A stretch of 64,000 nucleotides of DNA from an uncultured Lysobacteraceae bacterium (GTDB lineage: Bacteria > Pseudomonadota > Gammaproteobacteria > Xanthomonadales > Xanthomonadaceae). Location of the stretch: contig CAKZGB010000008.1 of NCBI GenBank assembly GCA_936911875.1, positions 124,001-188,000 of the forward strand. The letters run 5' to 3'. A model generated the notes under the pieces. The model was not told the origin of the DNA, made no database searches, and worked only from the letters and a program-made list of their open reading frames with translations. A program made the translations under genes and the position numbers. Positions 14,757 through 22,240 of this stretch are shown one piece after another. Position 1 is the stretch's first letter. Each line of letters opens with the position of its first letter.

Positions 14757-16956
14757 CCCCCTATCCCCCCCGACGCTTTCGTCCGCGCAGTACGCCACGC
14801 TGTCCAAGCTGCGCCCTCTCGCCCGCGCTGCGCACGCGGCGACCATGCCCCCGGTGTTGGCTCTGCAGCCCCGCGCCGAAGGCTCCCGCGAGGCGGAACT
14901 GTGGATCTATGGCCCGATCGGCGAAGACTGGTGGGATGACACGTCGCTCTCCGCAAATGACGTCGTTTCGGCGCTCAAGGATATTCGCGTTGATGTGATC
15001 ACCGTTCGGATCAACTCCTACGGTGGCTCGGTCTCGGACGGCATCGCCATCTACAACGAACTGCGCCGACACGCCGACAACTTCGGCACAAAGATCGTGG
15101 TGGAGCTGGGTTCTATTGCGGCCTCGATCGCTTCGCTGATCGCTGCCGCCGGCGACATTGTGCGCATGCCTGCCAATGCACTGCAGATGCTCCACGCGCC
15201 CTGGGGCTATCTGTGGGTCGAAGGCAATGCAGTTGAAATGCTGAGCGCTGCCGAGGACATTGCCGCAGCGCTGACTGCATTCGGCAAAGCGATGGCCCCA
15301 TCGTACGCCCGCAAGTCCGGCAAGCCGGCCAGCTACTACCAAGACATCTGGGACAGCGGCAAGGATCGGTGGCTGACTGCCGAGGAATGTCTTGCCGAGG
15401 GACTGATCGACGAGATCATCGGCACTGCACAGACCGATGACACGGAACTGCAAGCCGCATTCCAACCGTTGTACGCCCGCCCGGGCGCCCCTGTGCAACA
15501 GATTCAAGCCGCACTTCGCGGCTCGCAACAACCCCCGGTGTTTGCACCGATCTCTACCCCGGCGGCGGGTGCTGCCGCACCTTCCCCCTCCACTCAAGGA
15601 ACCACTGATATGCCGACCGCAACTCAGCCGGCCACCACGCCGGATTCGACCGTTGACGTTGCTGCACAAGCTGCTGCATCTGTCCGCGCCGCAATCGCCA
15701 CCCGCAATGCGGAAATTCTTGCCATGACGGAACCGCACCGCGGCAACCCGGAAGTGATGACGATCGTTAACGCCGCCCTGGCCAATCCCGATGATGCCGT
15801 CACTGCCCAATCGGTCGGCCACGAAGTGCTGCGTGCACTGGGCGGCCAAACGGAGCCGCTGGGCGGCTTCCAACGCGTCGAGGCTGGCGTCGACGCGCGT
15901 GATCGCCGCATTCAGGGCATGACCCTCGCGATCCAAGCTCGCGCCGGTGTCAGGGTTGACGCGGCCGGCAACCAATTCCGCGGTTTGTCGCTGCGTGAAA
16001 TGGCCCGTGCTTGCGCCGAGGCGGCCGGTGTCGATACCCGCGGCATGGCGCCGTCGCAGTTCATTCAAGCGGCGATTACCCACACTAGCTCCGACTTCCC
16101 GGCCATCGCCGGTAATACGGTGCGCAGCGCCGCGCTGCGTGGCTATGCCGACACGCCGGAGAATTTCAGCAGCTTCACTACGGCTGCCTCGGTTCCGGAT
16201 TTCAAAGTGACATCGCTCGCCGGCCTGGGCACGTTTATCGGAATCACTGAGGTGCCCGAAGGTGCCGAGTACAACTATGGAACCTTCTCCTCGCAAGGTG
16301 CAGAAGTCCAAATCGTAAAGCGTGGCGGCATTTTCTCGATCACTGAAGAGGCCATCATCAACGATGACCTTGGCTGGTTCGACAAGGTCCCGTATCGCAT
16401 GGGCGCAGCGGCCAAGCGTTCGCTGGGTGACGAGGTCTTCGGCATCCTGACCAAGAACGCCAACTTGGCCGATGGCCAACCGCTCTTCCACGCCTCGCAC
16501 GGCAACCTAGCAACGGGTGCCGCGCTGCTGACCGCCTCGCTCGAGGCCATGTTTGCATCGATGGCCACGATTACCGACAGCAATGGCAACCTGCTCCATC
16601 TGCAAGGCCGAGTGCTCGTCGTGCCGGTGGGTCTGGGTGCCACGGCTCGTGCGATTTTGGAATCGCAAGTCGAGATCATCGCCGGCAAGAACGCCACCGC
16701 ACCGAACACGATGCGCGGCCGCTTTGCGGTTGTCGAAGATGCACGTCTCGACGTCGCCGATCCGAAAGCCTGGTACATCATCGCCGACCCGGCGCTGGTG
16801 GACACCATCATCGTCGCCTACCGCGACGGCGTTCAAGAACCGACTGTTACCACCAAGCAGGGCTGGAACGTTGAAGGCATCGAAGTGAAGGTCCGCCTGG
16901 ATGCCAAGCCCGGCCTCGTCGATTACCGCGGCCTGCGCAAGAACCCGGGCGTCTAA
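14749..16956 (+). CDS. Fused ClpP-type prohead protease and major capsid protein
   Basis: 735 residues from ATG 14749 (an in-frame ATG at 14737 lies upstream). Residues 50-240 are a ClpP-fold protease: VRINSYGGSVSDG at about 87-98, likely nucleophile Ser126 in GSIAASIAS, and His149 in MLHAPWG. A linker rich in Pro, Ala and Thr (about 250-310) leads to the capsid part (about 310-735) with EGAEYNYGTFSSQG and GRFAVVEDARLD. In many phages protease and capsid are separate genes. Here an internal ATG (15610, codon 288) has a ribosome binding site almost identical to that of the next gene, so free capsid protein may also be made. Confidence 0.85.
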   Translation: MPNPLSPPTLSSAQYATLSKLRPLARAAHAATMPPVLALQPRAEGSREAELWIYGPIGEDWWDDTSLSANDVVSALKDIRVDVITVRINSYGGSVSDGIAIYNELRRHADNFGTKIVVELGSIAASIASLIAAAGDIVRMPANALQMLHAPWGYLWVEGNAVEMLSAAEDIAAALTAFGKAMAPSYARKSGKPASYYQDIWDSGKDRWLTAEECLAEGLIDEIIGTAQTDDTELQAAFQPLYARPGAPVQQIQAALRGSQQPPVFAPISTPAAGAAAPSPSTQGTTDMPTATQPATTPDSTVDVAAQAAASVRAAIATRNAEILAMTEPHRGNPEVMTIVNAALANPDDAVTAQSVGHEVLRALGGQTEPLGGFQRVEAGVDARDRRIQGMTLAIQARAGVRVDAAGNQFRGLSLREMARACAEAAGVDTRGMAPSQFIQAAITHTSSDFPAIAGNTVRSAALRGYADTPENFSSFTTAASVPDFKVTSLAGLGTFIGITEVPEGAEYNYGTFSSQGAEVQIVKRGGIFSITEEAIINDDLGWFDKVPYRMGAAAKRSLGDEVFGILTKNANLADGQPLFHASHGNLATGAALLTASLEAMFASMATITDSNGNLLHLQGRVLVVPVGLGATARAILESQVEIIAGKNATAPNTMRGRFAVVEDARLDVADPKAWYIIADPALVDTIIVAYRDGVQEPTVTTKQGWNVEGIEVKVRLDAKPGLVDYRGLRKNPGV
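15589..15612 (+). promoter_or_regulatory. Internal translation start inside the protease-capsid gene
   Basis: The stretch from CCACTCAAGGAACC to CTGATATG matches that at 17033-17055, before the decoration gene, in 22 of 23 bases. The Shine-Dalgarno AAGGA precedes an in-frame ATG at 15610. It suggests a duplicated start region and independent initiation of the capsid part. Confidence 0.6.
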
Positions 16957-17052
16957 GCCCGTACGGATCCCGAGTGCGGTCCACCCCTTCCGCACTCGGG
17001 ATCCACCTCTTTCATCCCCCATTCCTGCCTTTCCACTCAAGGAACCCCTGAT

Positions 17053-17379
17053 ATGGCAACTAACTACAAAGAACGCGGCGAGACGATTACGTTCGTCGCA
17101 GAGTCGGCGCTGACCTCGGGCGCCCTCGTCCTGCTCGACGGCCTGGCCGTTGTCAGCCTCAATGACACCGCCGCCGGTGATACGGCCGTCGGTCACGCCG
17201 AAGGTGTCTACAACCTGCCAGCTCTGGCGGGCACCGAAGCAGAGATCGGCGCCATCGCTTACGTCACCGCCGGCGGCGACGTCACGGACGTTGCGACTGA
17301 CAACACCCGTATCGGTCGCTTCTGGAGCGCTGTTGGCGCTTCCGACACCAAGGCTCGCGTCAAACTCAACGCCGCCTAA
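17053..17379 (+). CDS. Capsid decoration protein (DUF2190)
   Basis: 108 residues starting MATNYKERGETITFVAESALTSG, with GALVLLDGLAVVSLNDTAAGDTAVGHAEGVYNLP, the DUF2190 signature of small capsid-stabilising proteins. It is a beta-rich protein with no cysteines. It follows the capsid gene after a 96-bp gap and has an AAGGA ribosome binding site. Likely binds the outside of the expanded head. Confidence 0.8.
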   Translation: MATNYKERGETITFVAESALTSGALVLLDGLAVVSLNDTAAGDTAVGHAEGVYNLPALAGTEAEIGAIAYVTAGGDVTDVATDNTRIGRFWSAVGASDTKARVKLNAA

Positions 17380-17382
17380 GCC

Positions 17383-17889
17383 ATGGCCATCCGTCAAACC
17401 GCCGCCGTGTTAAAAGCCATCGATTCCGGTCTGCAATTGCTGCCGGAGTCGATGGACTCGCGCGAAGCCCGCTTGCTCATGGGCGCCATCGCCCTGCAGG
17501 AATCCAAGGGCAAGCACCGCTGGCAGATCCTCAACGTCCCGGGGTTGAAAGGCCCCGCACGTGGGCTCTGGCAGTTCGAGCGCGGCGGCGGCGTGACCGG
17601 TGTGATGCAGCATCCCCGAACTCGGAACTTTGCCAAGGCCGTTTGCGACCAGCATGGCATTCCGTTCGTCCCGCGTTACGTGCACTCGGCGCTGGAAGTC
17701 AATGATGTGCTCGCAGCGGTATTTGCCCGCTTGCTTCTTTGGTCGGATCCGCGCCGGCTGCCGCCGATTGGCAATATCTCGGGCGCGTGGGATTGTTACG
17801 AGCGCAACTGGCGCCCCGGCAAGGCCAAGCCGATGGCGTGGCCCGAAAACTATGCGGCCGCTGTGGCGGCGCTAGGAGACATCGAATGA
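17383..17889 (+). CDS. Lysozyme-like phage endolysin (transglycosylase-type fold)
   Basis: 168 residues without signal peptide. Residues 30-66 (RLLMGAIALQESKGKHRWQI then GPARGLWQFE) have the lysozyme-like pattern of a catalytic glutamate (E40) and a GLWQFE motif, as in SLT-type transglycosylases. It would cut peptidoglycan at the end of infection. Two membrane proteins and two spanins follow at once, supporting a lysis role. A structural, virion-associated role cannot be excluded because of the position among head genes. Confidence 0.65.
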   Translation: MAIRQTAAVLKAIDSGLQLLPESMDSREARLLMGAIALQESKGKHRWQILNVPGLKGPARGLWQFERGGGVTGVMQHPRTRNFAKAVCDQHGIPFVPRYVHSALEVNDVLAAVFARLLLWSDPRRLPPIGNISGAWDCYERNWRPGKAKPMAWPENYAAAVAALGDIE

Positions 17890-18185
17890 GCAACGCACCG
17901 GAAACGGTGAGCGTCACGCGGGAGACCGTGCGCCGCGCCTTTAATATCTTCGACAGCGTGATCATCGCCGCGCTGCTGGGTGTCGGCGCATTGCTGGTCA
18001 ACCTTAATAACGCGGTCATTTCGCTGTCAGCCGATGTGAAATCGTTGACTAACGCGCAGCTGGCGCAGCAGGCGGCCCTTGGCGAGCTGCCGAACGTCCG
18101 CGCCAAGATGGCCGAGTTTGACGTCCGCATCAAGCGCAATGCCGAAGACATCGCGGAGATCCGCGACATGCGAGGTCTCAAGTAA
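17886..18185 (+). CDS. Small membrane protein of the lysis cassette (99 aa)
   Basis: ATG 17886 overlaps the endolysin stop (ATGA). One membrane segment (about 23-42, VIIAALLGVGALLVNL) is followed by a long coiled-coil tail (ISLSADVKSLTNAQLAQQAAL, KMAEFDVRIKRNAEDIAEIRD). It may be a holin or antiholin, or a partner of the next gene. The family is not certain. Confidence 0.6.
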   Translation: MSNAPETVSVTRETVRRAFNIFDSVIIAALLGVGALLVNLNNAVISLSADVKSLTNAQLAQQAALGELPNVRAKMAEFDVRIKRNAEDIAEIRDMRGLK

Positions 18186-18589
18186 TGAACGCTCGACACT
18201 TCACGATCGCGGGCTTCGCGGCCCTGCTCGCTGCACTCGCTGCCAACGGTAGCGCGGCATTTGAGGCACTGGCCGGACTGCCGGTTGTGCTGCAGACGTT
18301 TTCGGCAACGATGCCGCTTGGCCTCGTCTCCGCCTTGATGACGCAAGTCATTTGCATGCTGGCTTGGTATCACCTCAACCGCCGCGGCGCCCGTTTGCAC
18401 TCGTTGGATGCAGACCTGATCGCGTTGCTCTTGGGTGTCATGTTGGCCATGGCGCAGACCTTGGTCGGCTGGCCGAAAACGGCTGACGACATTCTGCAGT
18501 CGCTGCTGGTCGGCATTTTGACGGGTCTCGCCGCACCGATCCTTGCGAAGTTGGTCATGGCCCTGCTGCGCACGGATTCGAAAGAATGA
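18185..18589 (+). CDS. Holin-like membrane protein (134 aa)
   Basis: The ATG overlaps the preceding stop by one base (TAATG). It has at least three hydrophobic segments (about 8-30, 42-65, 78-95) and a fourth near 108-128, with a short charged C-terminus. Size, multiple membrane passes and location between endolysin and spanins make a holin likely. It shows no enzyme motif. Confidence 0.6.
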   Translation: MNARHFTIAGFAALLAALAANGSAAFEALAGLPVVLQTFSATMPLGLVSALMTQVICMLAWYHLNRRGARLHSLDADLIALLLGVMLAMAQTLVGWPKTADDILQSLLVGILTGLAAPILAKLVMALLRTDSKE

Positions 18590-18978
18590 ACCCCTTCAAC
18601 CCCTATGCGCTCGGTAGTGCTGTGTTGATCCTGGTGGTCACCGCCGCCGTGTCCTACAGCTACGGCCGTGCAGCCGGTGTCGATGCCGGACGAACCGCTG
18701 CCGCTCGTCAGTACGCTGCCGACATCGATGCGTTGCGCGTCGAACGTAACGATCTGAAATCCGCCAATGAGATCTTGACCGATGCACTGACCCGCGCTCG
18801 AGGTGCCCTCGCAATGGTCAATGAGCAGCAGCGGCTGAACGAGGCTACTCGCACCTTGGCTGGCGCCAAGTTCAGCGCCGCCGGCGCTGATGCGATTCGT
18901 AGCCGTGCCGAGCTAGAGGCATACATGCGCGACCTCAACGCACGCTGCGCGGCTGGCGATTGTGGGGACCTGAAATGA
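18586..18978 (+). CDS. Rz-like inner-membrane spanin
   Basis: 130 residues with an N-terminal membrane anchor (about 8-26, ALGSAVLILVVTAAVSYSYG) and a periplasmic coiled-coil (DALRVERNDLKSANEILTDAL ... MVNEQQRLNEATRTL). This is the type II Rz layout. It overlaps the preceding stop and its own stop overlaps the outer spanin start. It should link inner and outer membranes with the next protein and fuse them at lysis. Confidence 0.75.
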   Translation: MNPFNPYALGSAVLILVVTAAVSYSYGRAAGVDAGRTAAARQYAADIDALRVERNDLKSANEILTDALTRARGALAMVNEQQRLNEATRTLAGAKFSAAGADAIRSRAELEAYMRDLNARCAAGDCGDLK

Positions 18979-19289
18979 TGCGTCTCCTCTTGCTCTCGAT
19001 ATTGCTGACCGGCTGCGCTGGCAATGCCGTGAAGCCGGACCCGGCGCCGCATACGACCCGCGCCCAGGCCCAGGCTGCAACGCCGACGGTTGTGGAGCGC
19101 GTAGTGGAAGTGCCGCTGAAACTCAGCGCGGAGCAGCTCGGCCTGTTTGCCGACTGCTACAACGAGCCCGCGAAGGAAGCAACCTACAACGAAGCCAAGC
19201 GCGTGGCCAATTTGCGGGATGCCTCGATCAAAGAATGCAACGGCCGGCTTGCCAAAGGCCGTGCGTTGTTGGGCGGTGGTCAGCGATGA
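18975..19289 (+). CDS. Rz1-like outer-membrane spanin lipoprotein
   Basis: 104 residues from ATG 18975, which overlaps the Rz stop (ATGA). The N-terminus (MMRLLLLSILLTGCAG) is a lipoprotein signal with lipobox LTGC and modified Cys14, followed by a proline-rich stretch as in o-spanins. The remaining part is helical and charged (YNEAKRVANLRDASIKECNGRL), longer than lambda Rz1. Adjacent rather than embedded in Rz. Confidence 0.75.
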   Translation: MMRLLLLSILLTGCAGNAVKPDPAPHTTRAQAQAATPTVVERVVEVPLKLSAEQLGLFADCYNEPAKEATYNEAKRVANLRDASIKECNGRLAKGRALLGGGQR

Positions 19290-20110
19290 ATCAGTTGAAA
19301 ATCGCATTGAACTTCGACGCCTTTACGCGATCGCTGACCGCGCTCGAGACCCGGCAGTTGCCGTTCGCCATCGTGCGTGCGACCAACGAGACGGCATTCA
19401 AGGTCCGGACGGCATGGATGGAAGAGTCCAAGCGAGTCTTTGACCGCCCGACACCGTTGACTCAGCGGGCCGCACAATGGGATCGCGCGACCAAAGCCAA
19501 GCCGTACGCAGTTATCAAACTGCGCGACGAAGCATCGAAGGGCACGCCACCGGCGAAGTACCTGCTCGCTGAAGTGCTCGGCGGCAAGCGTGTGGCGAAG
19601 GGCTTCGAGTTGCGTCTTCGCGAGGCCGGCATCATGGCCGACAGCGAGTTTGCAGTTCCTGGCAAAGGCGTTCGCCTCGATGGCTACGGCAATATCCGCG
19701 GCGGCGATCTCACGGCCATGCTCGCTGCTAGTCGTGCGCTGCGGGATTCGCGCCAGAACAAACCCCGCAATGCATTCCGCGTGGCGGGCGATACGAAGCG
19801 CAAGTACGAACGCAACGTCATGCAAACTCGCGCGACGTTCAAGACACGCCGCAAGCGTGCGGCCAAGGTGGACTACTTCGCGATCCACATCGCAGGCAAA
19901 CGACTCAAGCCGGGTGTCTATCAGCGGATGACGACTGCGTCCGGCTCGACCATTCGGCCCGCGCTCGTGTTTGTTAAACAACCGAGCTACCGCGCTCGGT
20001 ACGACATCTTCAAGTATGCGGGCAAGACCTACAACCGCTACTTCCCCACCATTTTGCGCAATGAGCTGGGCAAGGCCGTGGCCAGCGCTACCGCGCGGGG
20101 TTGGGCATGA
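19286..20110 (+). CDS. Hypothetical phage structural protein (274 aa)
   Basis: ATG 19286 overlaps the spanin stop (ATGA). The protein begins MNQLKIALNFDAFTRSLTALETRQLPFAIVRATNETA and is basic throughout, with DYFAIHIAGKRLKPGVYQR and YKYAGKTYNRYFPTILRNELGKAV toward the end. Proteins with this shape (N-terminal helix pair, central PYAVIKLRDEASKGTPP loop) occur before head-tail completion genes in lambda-like phages, though their task is unproven. I infer a minor tail or connector role. Confidence 0.6.
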   Translation: MNQLKIALNFDAFTRSLTALETRQLPFAIVRATNETAFKVRTAWMEESKRVFDRPTPLTQRAAQWDRATKAKPYAVIKLRDEASKGTPPAKYLLAEVLGGKRVAKGFELRLREAGIMADSEFAVPGKGVRLDGYGNIRGGDLTAMLAASRALRDSRQNKPRNAFRVAGDTKRKYERNVMQTRATFKTRRKRAAKVDYFAIHIAGKRLKPGVYQRMTTASGSTIRPALVFVKQPSYRARYDIFKYAGKTYNRYFPTILRNELGKAVASATARGWA

Positions 20111-20448
20111 GCCAGCGCACCGCACTTCAAGCCATGGACTCCGCCGTGTTCGGTGCATTCTCCGATGCGGGATTTGCCGATGCTGCCACCTACTCGGCGC
20201 CTCCGTCTGGCGCCGCCCAGGCATGTACGGTGCTTGTAGATCGCCCTCCCGCAGTGTTCGGGGATGACGAATTGCCGGTGTACACGCGGCAAGTCCTGGT
20301 GACCTTTCAGCGTGCGCAGGTGCAACCGGTCGTCGGCGGCACCGTTGCCATCGGCGCCGATACGTTTGAGCTCTGGCGCGTTCTGCGCGAGGACGAAAGC
20401 ATGGCGCAATGGGTCTGTGCGCCGCGTAGTGCGGGGGCGACACCATGA
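20107..20448 (+). CDS. Head-tail joining protein (gpFII-like)
   Basis: 113 residues from ATG 20107 (ATGA overlap). It is beta-rich, with PAVFGDDELPVYTRQVLVTFQRAQVQPVVGGTVAIGADTFELWRVLREDES, the barrel pattern of the FII/Phage_attach family. This family attaches the tail to the filled head. Placement between capsid and tail terminator genes agrees. Confidence 0.6.
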   Translation: MSQRTALQAMDSAVFGAFSDAGFADAATYSAPPSGAAQACTVLVDRPPAVFGDDELPVYTRQVLVTFQRAQVQPVVGGTVAIGADTFELWRVLREDESMAQWVCAPRSAGATP

Positions 20449-20909
20449 GTCCGCAACCCACTCCGATCCAGACCCTGCTCGGTTGCGTTCGCACGCTCCT
20501 GGCCGACATCGTAGCCGCGAACGGGTATTGGACCGATGCTGGCGCCGATGCGCAGGTCGGCGGCGAACAGATCCTGGACGACAGCAACACCGGCTGCGCA
20601 GTGGCCGTGGTCTGGGAAAAATCATCCCGTGCACCGGAGGGTCTGCATCTCTCGCACCGCCAAGTGCAGTTCGGCGTGCTGATCAAGTGCCCTGCGAGCG
20701 TGCTCGATGCGCACCAGCAGACGCTGAAAGTCGCCGATGACGTGGAGAAGGCCCTGCGAGATCGCCAACGGTCCTATCCGGCCGGCTTTCGACACCCCGA
20801 ATTTATTGAGTCCGGACCGATCCGCTCCGAAGATGCCGCCGGCTGGGTCGGCGTCCTTGCGCATTACACCAGCGTCATCCCCATCACCACGAAAGGAACA
20901 ACACCATGA
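20445..20909 (+). CDS. Tail terminator protein (lambda U-like)
   Basis: 154 residues overlapping the preceding gene (ATGA). It starts MSPQPTPIQTLLGCVRTLL, with a central VAVVWEKSSRAPEGLHLSHRQVQFGVLIKC and a C-terminal AHYTSVI strand, in keeping with the U family of small alpha-beta tail terminators. It would stop tail growth at the right length and dock it to the head. Assigned mainly from position before the tail tube gene. Confidence 0.6.
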   Translation: MSPQPTPIQTLLGCVRTLLADIVAANGYWTDAGADAQVGGEQILDDSNTGCAVAVVWEKSSRAPEGLHLSHRQVQFGVLIKCPASVLDAHQQTLKVADDVEKALRDRQRSYPAGFRHPEFIESGPIRSEDAAGWVGVLAHYTSVIPITTKGTTP

Positions 20910-21637
20910 AAGATGCATCCTACGTCGGCTCCGGCCGTGTGTATTTGAAGGAGCTGGGCGCCAGCACCGGTTACGTGGACATCGGCAACTGTTCGCAGCT
21001 GAACATCGCGCCCCAGACCGATTCGCAGCGTCTGGCAGACTACACCCAACCGGGCGGCGGCACTGCCAATCAATTTGAGCGACTGACGTCGGTCAACATG
21101 ACCATGTCGTTCCACGATTTCAACGCCGCCAACTTGGCACTGGCGTTGCGAGGCGGCACGACGGCCGTGACCGCGGCGACCGTCACCGACGAAGTCGTTG
21201 CCGTGATCCCTGGCACCTACTCCCCGACTGCCAAGATCCCGACCGCGATCACCTCGGTCACCAGCGCCGATGGTGTGACCACCTTCGATGTGGGTGACGA
21301 TTATGAGATCCGCAGCGGCGGCATCTACATCCCGATCGGCAGCGCCATCGTGACCGGCAACGTCAAGGTCAGCTATACGCACGCCGCACAGAAGGTAGTG
21401 GAGGCATTCATTTCGGCCGCGAAGAAGTACGAGCTGCTGTTCGAAGGTCTCAACGAAGCACAGAGCGGTGCACCGGTTCGCATCCAGTGCTACCGCGTGA
21501 GCACCGGCCTGCTCGGCCAACTGGCCGCCATCAGCACCGACTATGCCGCCGGCGAAGTCTCGGGCGAGCTACTCAAGGACTCCACGCGCACCGGTGCGGG
21601 TCTGAGCCAATACCTGACCGTCACGGTGTCGGAATAA
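20906..21637 (+). CDS. Major tail tube protein (lambda V-like)
   Basis: 243 residues with GSGRVYLKELGASTGYVDIGNCSQLNIAPQT, a beta-rich tail tube fold, and internal repeats of strands with Thr, Val and Gly. It overlaps the preceding gene by four bases and is followed by the tail chaperone genes, the standard order. Many copies should stack into the tail tube. Ends TGAGLSQYLTVTVSE. Confidence 0.75.
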   Translation: MKDASYVGSGRVYLKELGASTGYVDIGNCSQLNIAPQTDSQRLADYTQPGGGTANQFERLTSVNMTMSFHDFNAANLALALRGGTTAVTAATVTDEVVAVIPGTYSPTAKIPTAITSVTSADGVTTFDVGDDYEIRSGGIYIPIGSAIVTGNVKVSYTHAAQKVVEAFISAAKKYELLFEGLNEAQSGAPVRIQCYRVSTGLLGQLAAISTDYAAGEVSGELLKDSTRTGAGLSQYLTVTVSE

Positions 21638-21641
21638 AGCC

Positions 21642-22073
21642 ATGACTGATCCGTTCGAGGTACTGACACCGGTCGAAGCGGTCCGCACCTTGACCATCCG
21701 TGGCGCCACGATTCCTGTGGCGCCGCTGGTGGCCAAGCAATTTGGACCCGTTGCCAGGCATATGCGTCCGCTGCTCGAAGGCGCATCGAACGCGCTCGAC
21801 GCGTGGCGCGGCGGTTCGCTTTCCGGCGATGAGATCACGGCCGAAGAACTCTCCCTGTTGACCACGCTGGTCGAGGCCCATTGCGATGATCTGATCGCAG
21901 CGGTAGCCGCTGCAACGAATCAGCCGATCGATTGGGTTGGCAACCTTCTGCCCAACGAATTGGCCGCGCTGGCGAGCGAGGTCTGGAGTGTCAACAAGGA
22001 TTTTTTCGCCAGGACCCTGGGATCGCTCACGGCGATGGTCACCAGGGTGCCGGTGGATCCGACGAACCACTGA
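21642..22073 (+). CDS. Tail assembly chaperone G (upstream frame)
   Basis: 143 residues starting MTDPFEVLTPVEAVRTLTIRG. The frame ends at 22073, but a slippery heptamer at 22001-22007 lets some ribosomes continue into a second frame. As in lambda G, the protein is acidic and helical, ending PVDPTNH. It should coat the tape measure protein during tail assembly. Its position between tail tube and tape measure is diagnostic. Confidence 0.8.
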   Translation: MTDPFEVLTPVEAVRTLTIRGATIPVAPLVAKQFGPVARHMRPLLEGASNALDAWRGGSLSGDEITAEELSLLTTLVEAHCDDLIAAVAAATNQPIDWVGNLLPNELAALASEVWSVNKDFFARTLGSLTAMVTRVPVDPTNH

Positions 22074-22240
22074 CCTGGGCCGACCACGTGGCCGTGCTGC
22101 TCGCAGCCGGCCATGACCTCGCCTCGATCCTTGGCATGACGTACCGCCAAATCCAGCTCCACCTCGCCGCAGCGCACCGTCTGCACGAAAGCCGCTCCAC
22201 CGAACTCACCACCATCTTTCAGGCATCCCTACTCCGATGA
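21642..22240 (+). CDS. Tail assembly chaperone GT, made by -1 frameshifting
   Basis: Reading G up to the slippery site and then shifting back one base gives a fusion of about 199 residues. The added part contains LTWADHVAVLLAAGHDLASILGMTYRQIQLHLAAA, a helical segment typical of the T part of these chaperones. The second frame has no good start of its own and ends in an ATGA overlap with the tape measure gene. In lambda the ratio of G to GT, set by the frameshift, is essential for tail assembly. Confidence 0.75.
22001..22048 (+). promoter_or_regulatory. Programmed -1 frameshift signal
   Basis: The heptamer T TTT TTC (22001-22007) is in the right phase with the G frame (GAT TTT TTC). Six bases later a stem begins: ACCCTGG (22014-22020) pairs with CCAGGGT (22042-22048), with an inner ATCGC/GCGAT stem. 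Slippery site, spacer and stem together match the known design of such signals. Confidence 0.75.

Noticed and set aside
14761..16500. A 579-codon leftward frame opposite the protease-capsid gene
   Set aside because: Antisense of a recognised gene with no ribosome binding site and no family features.
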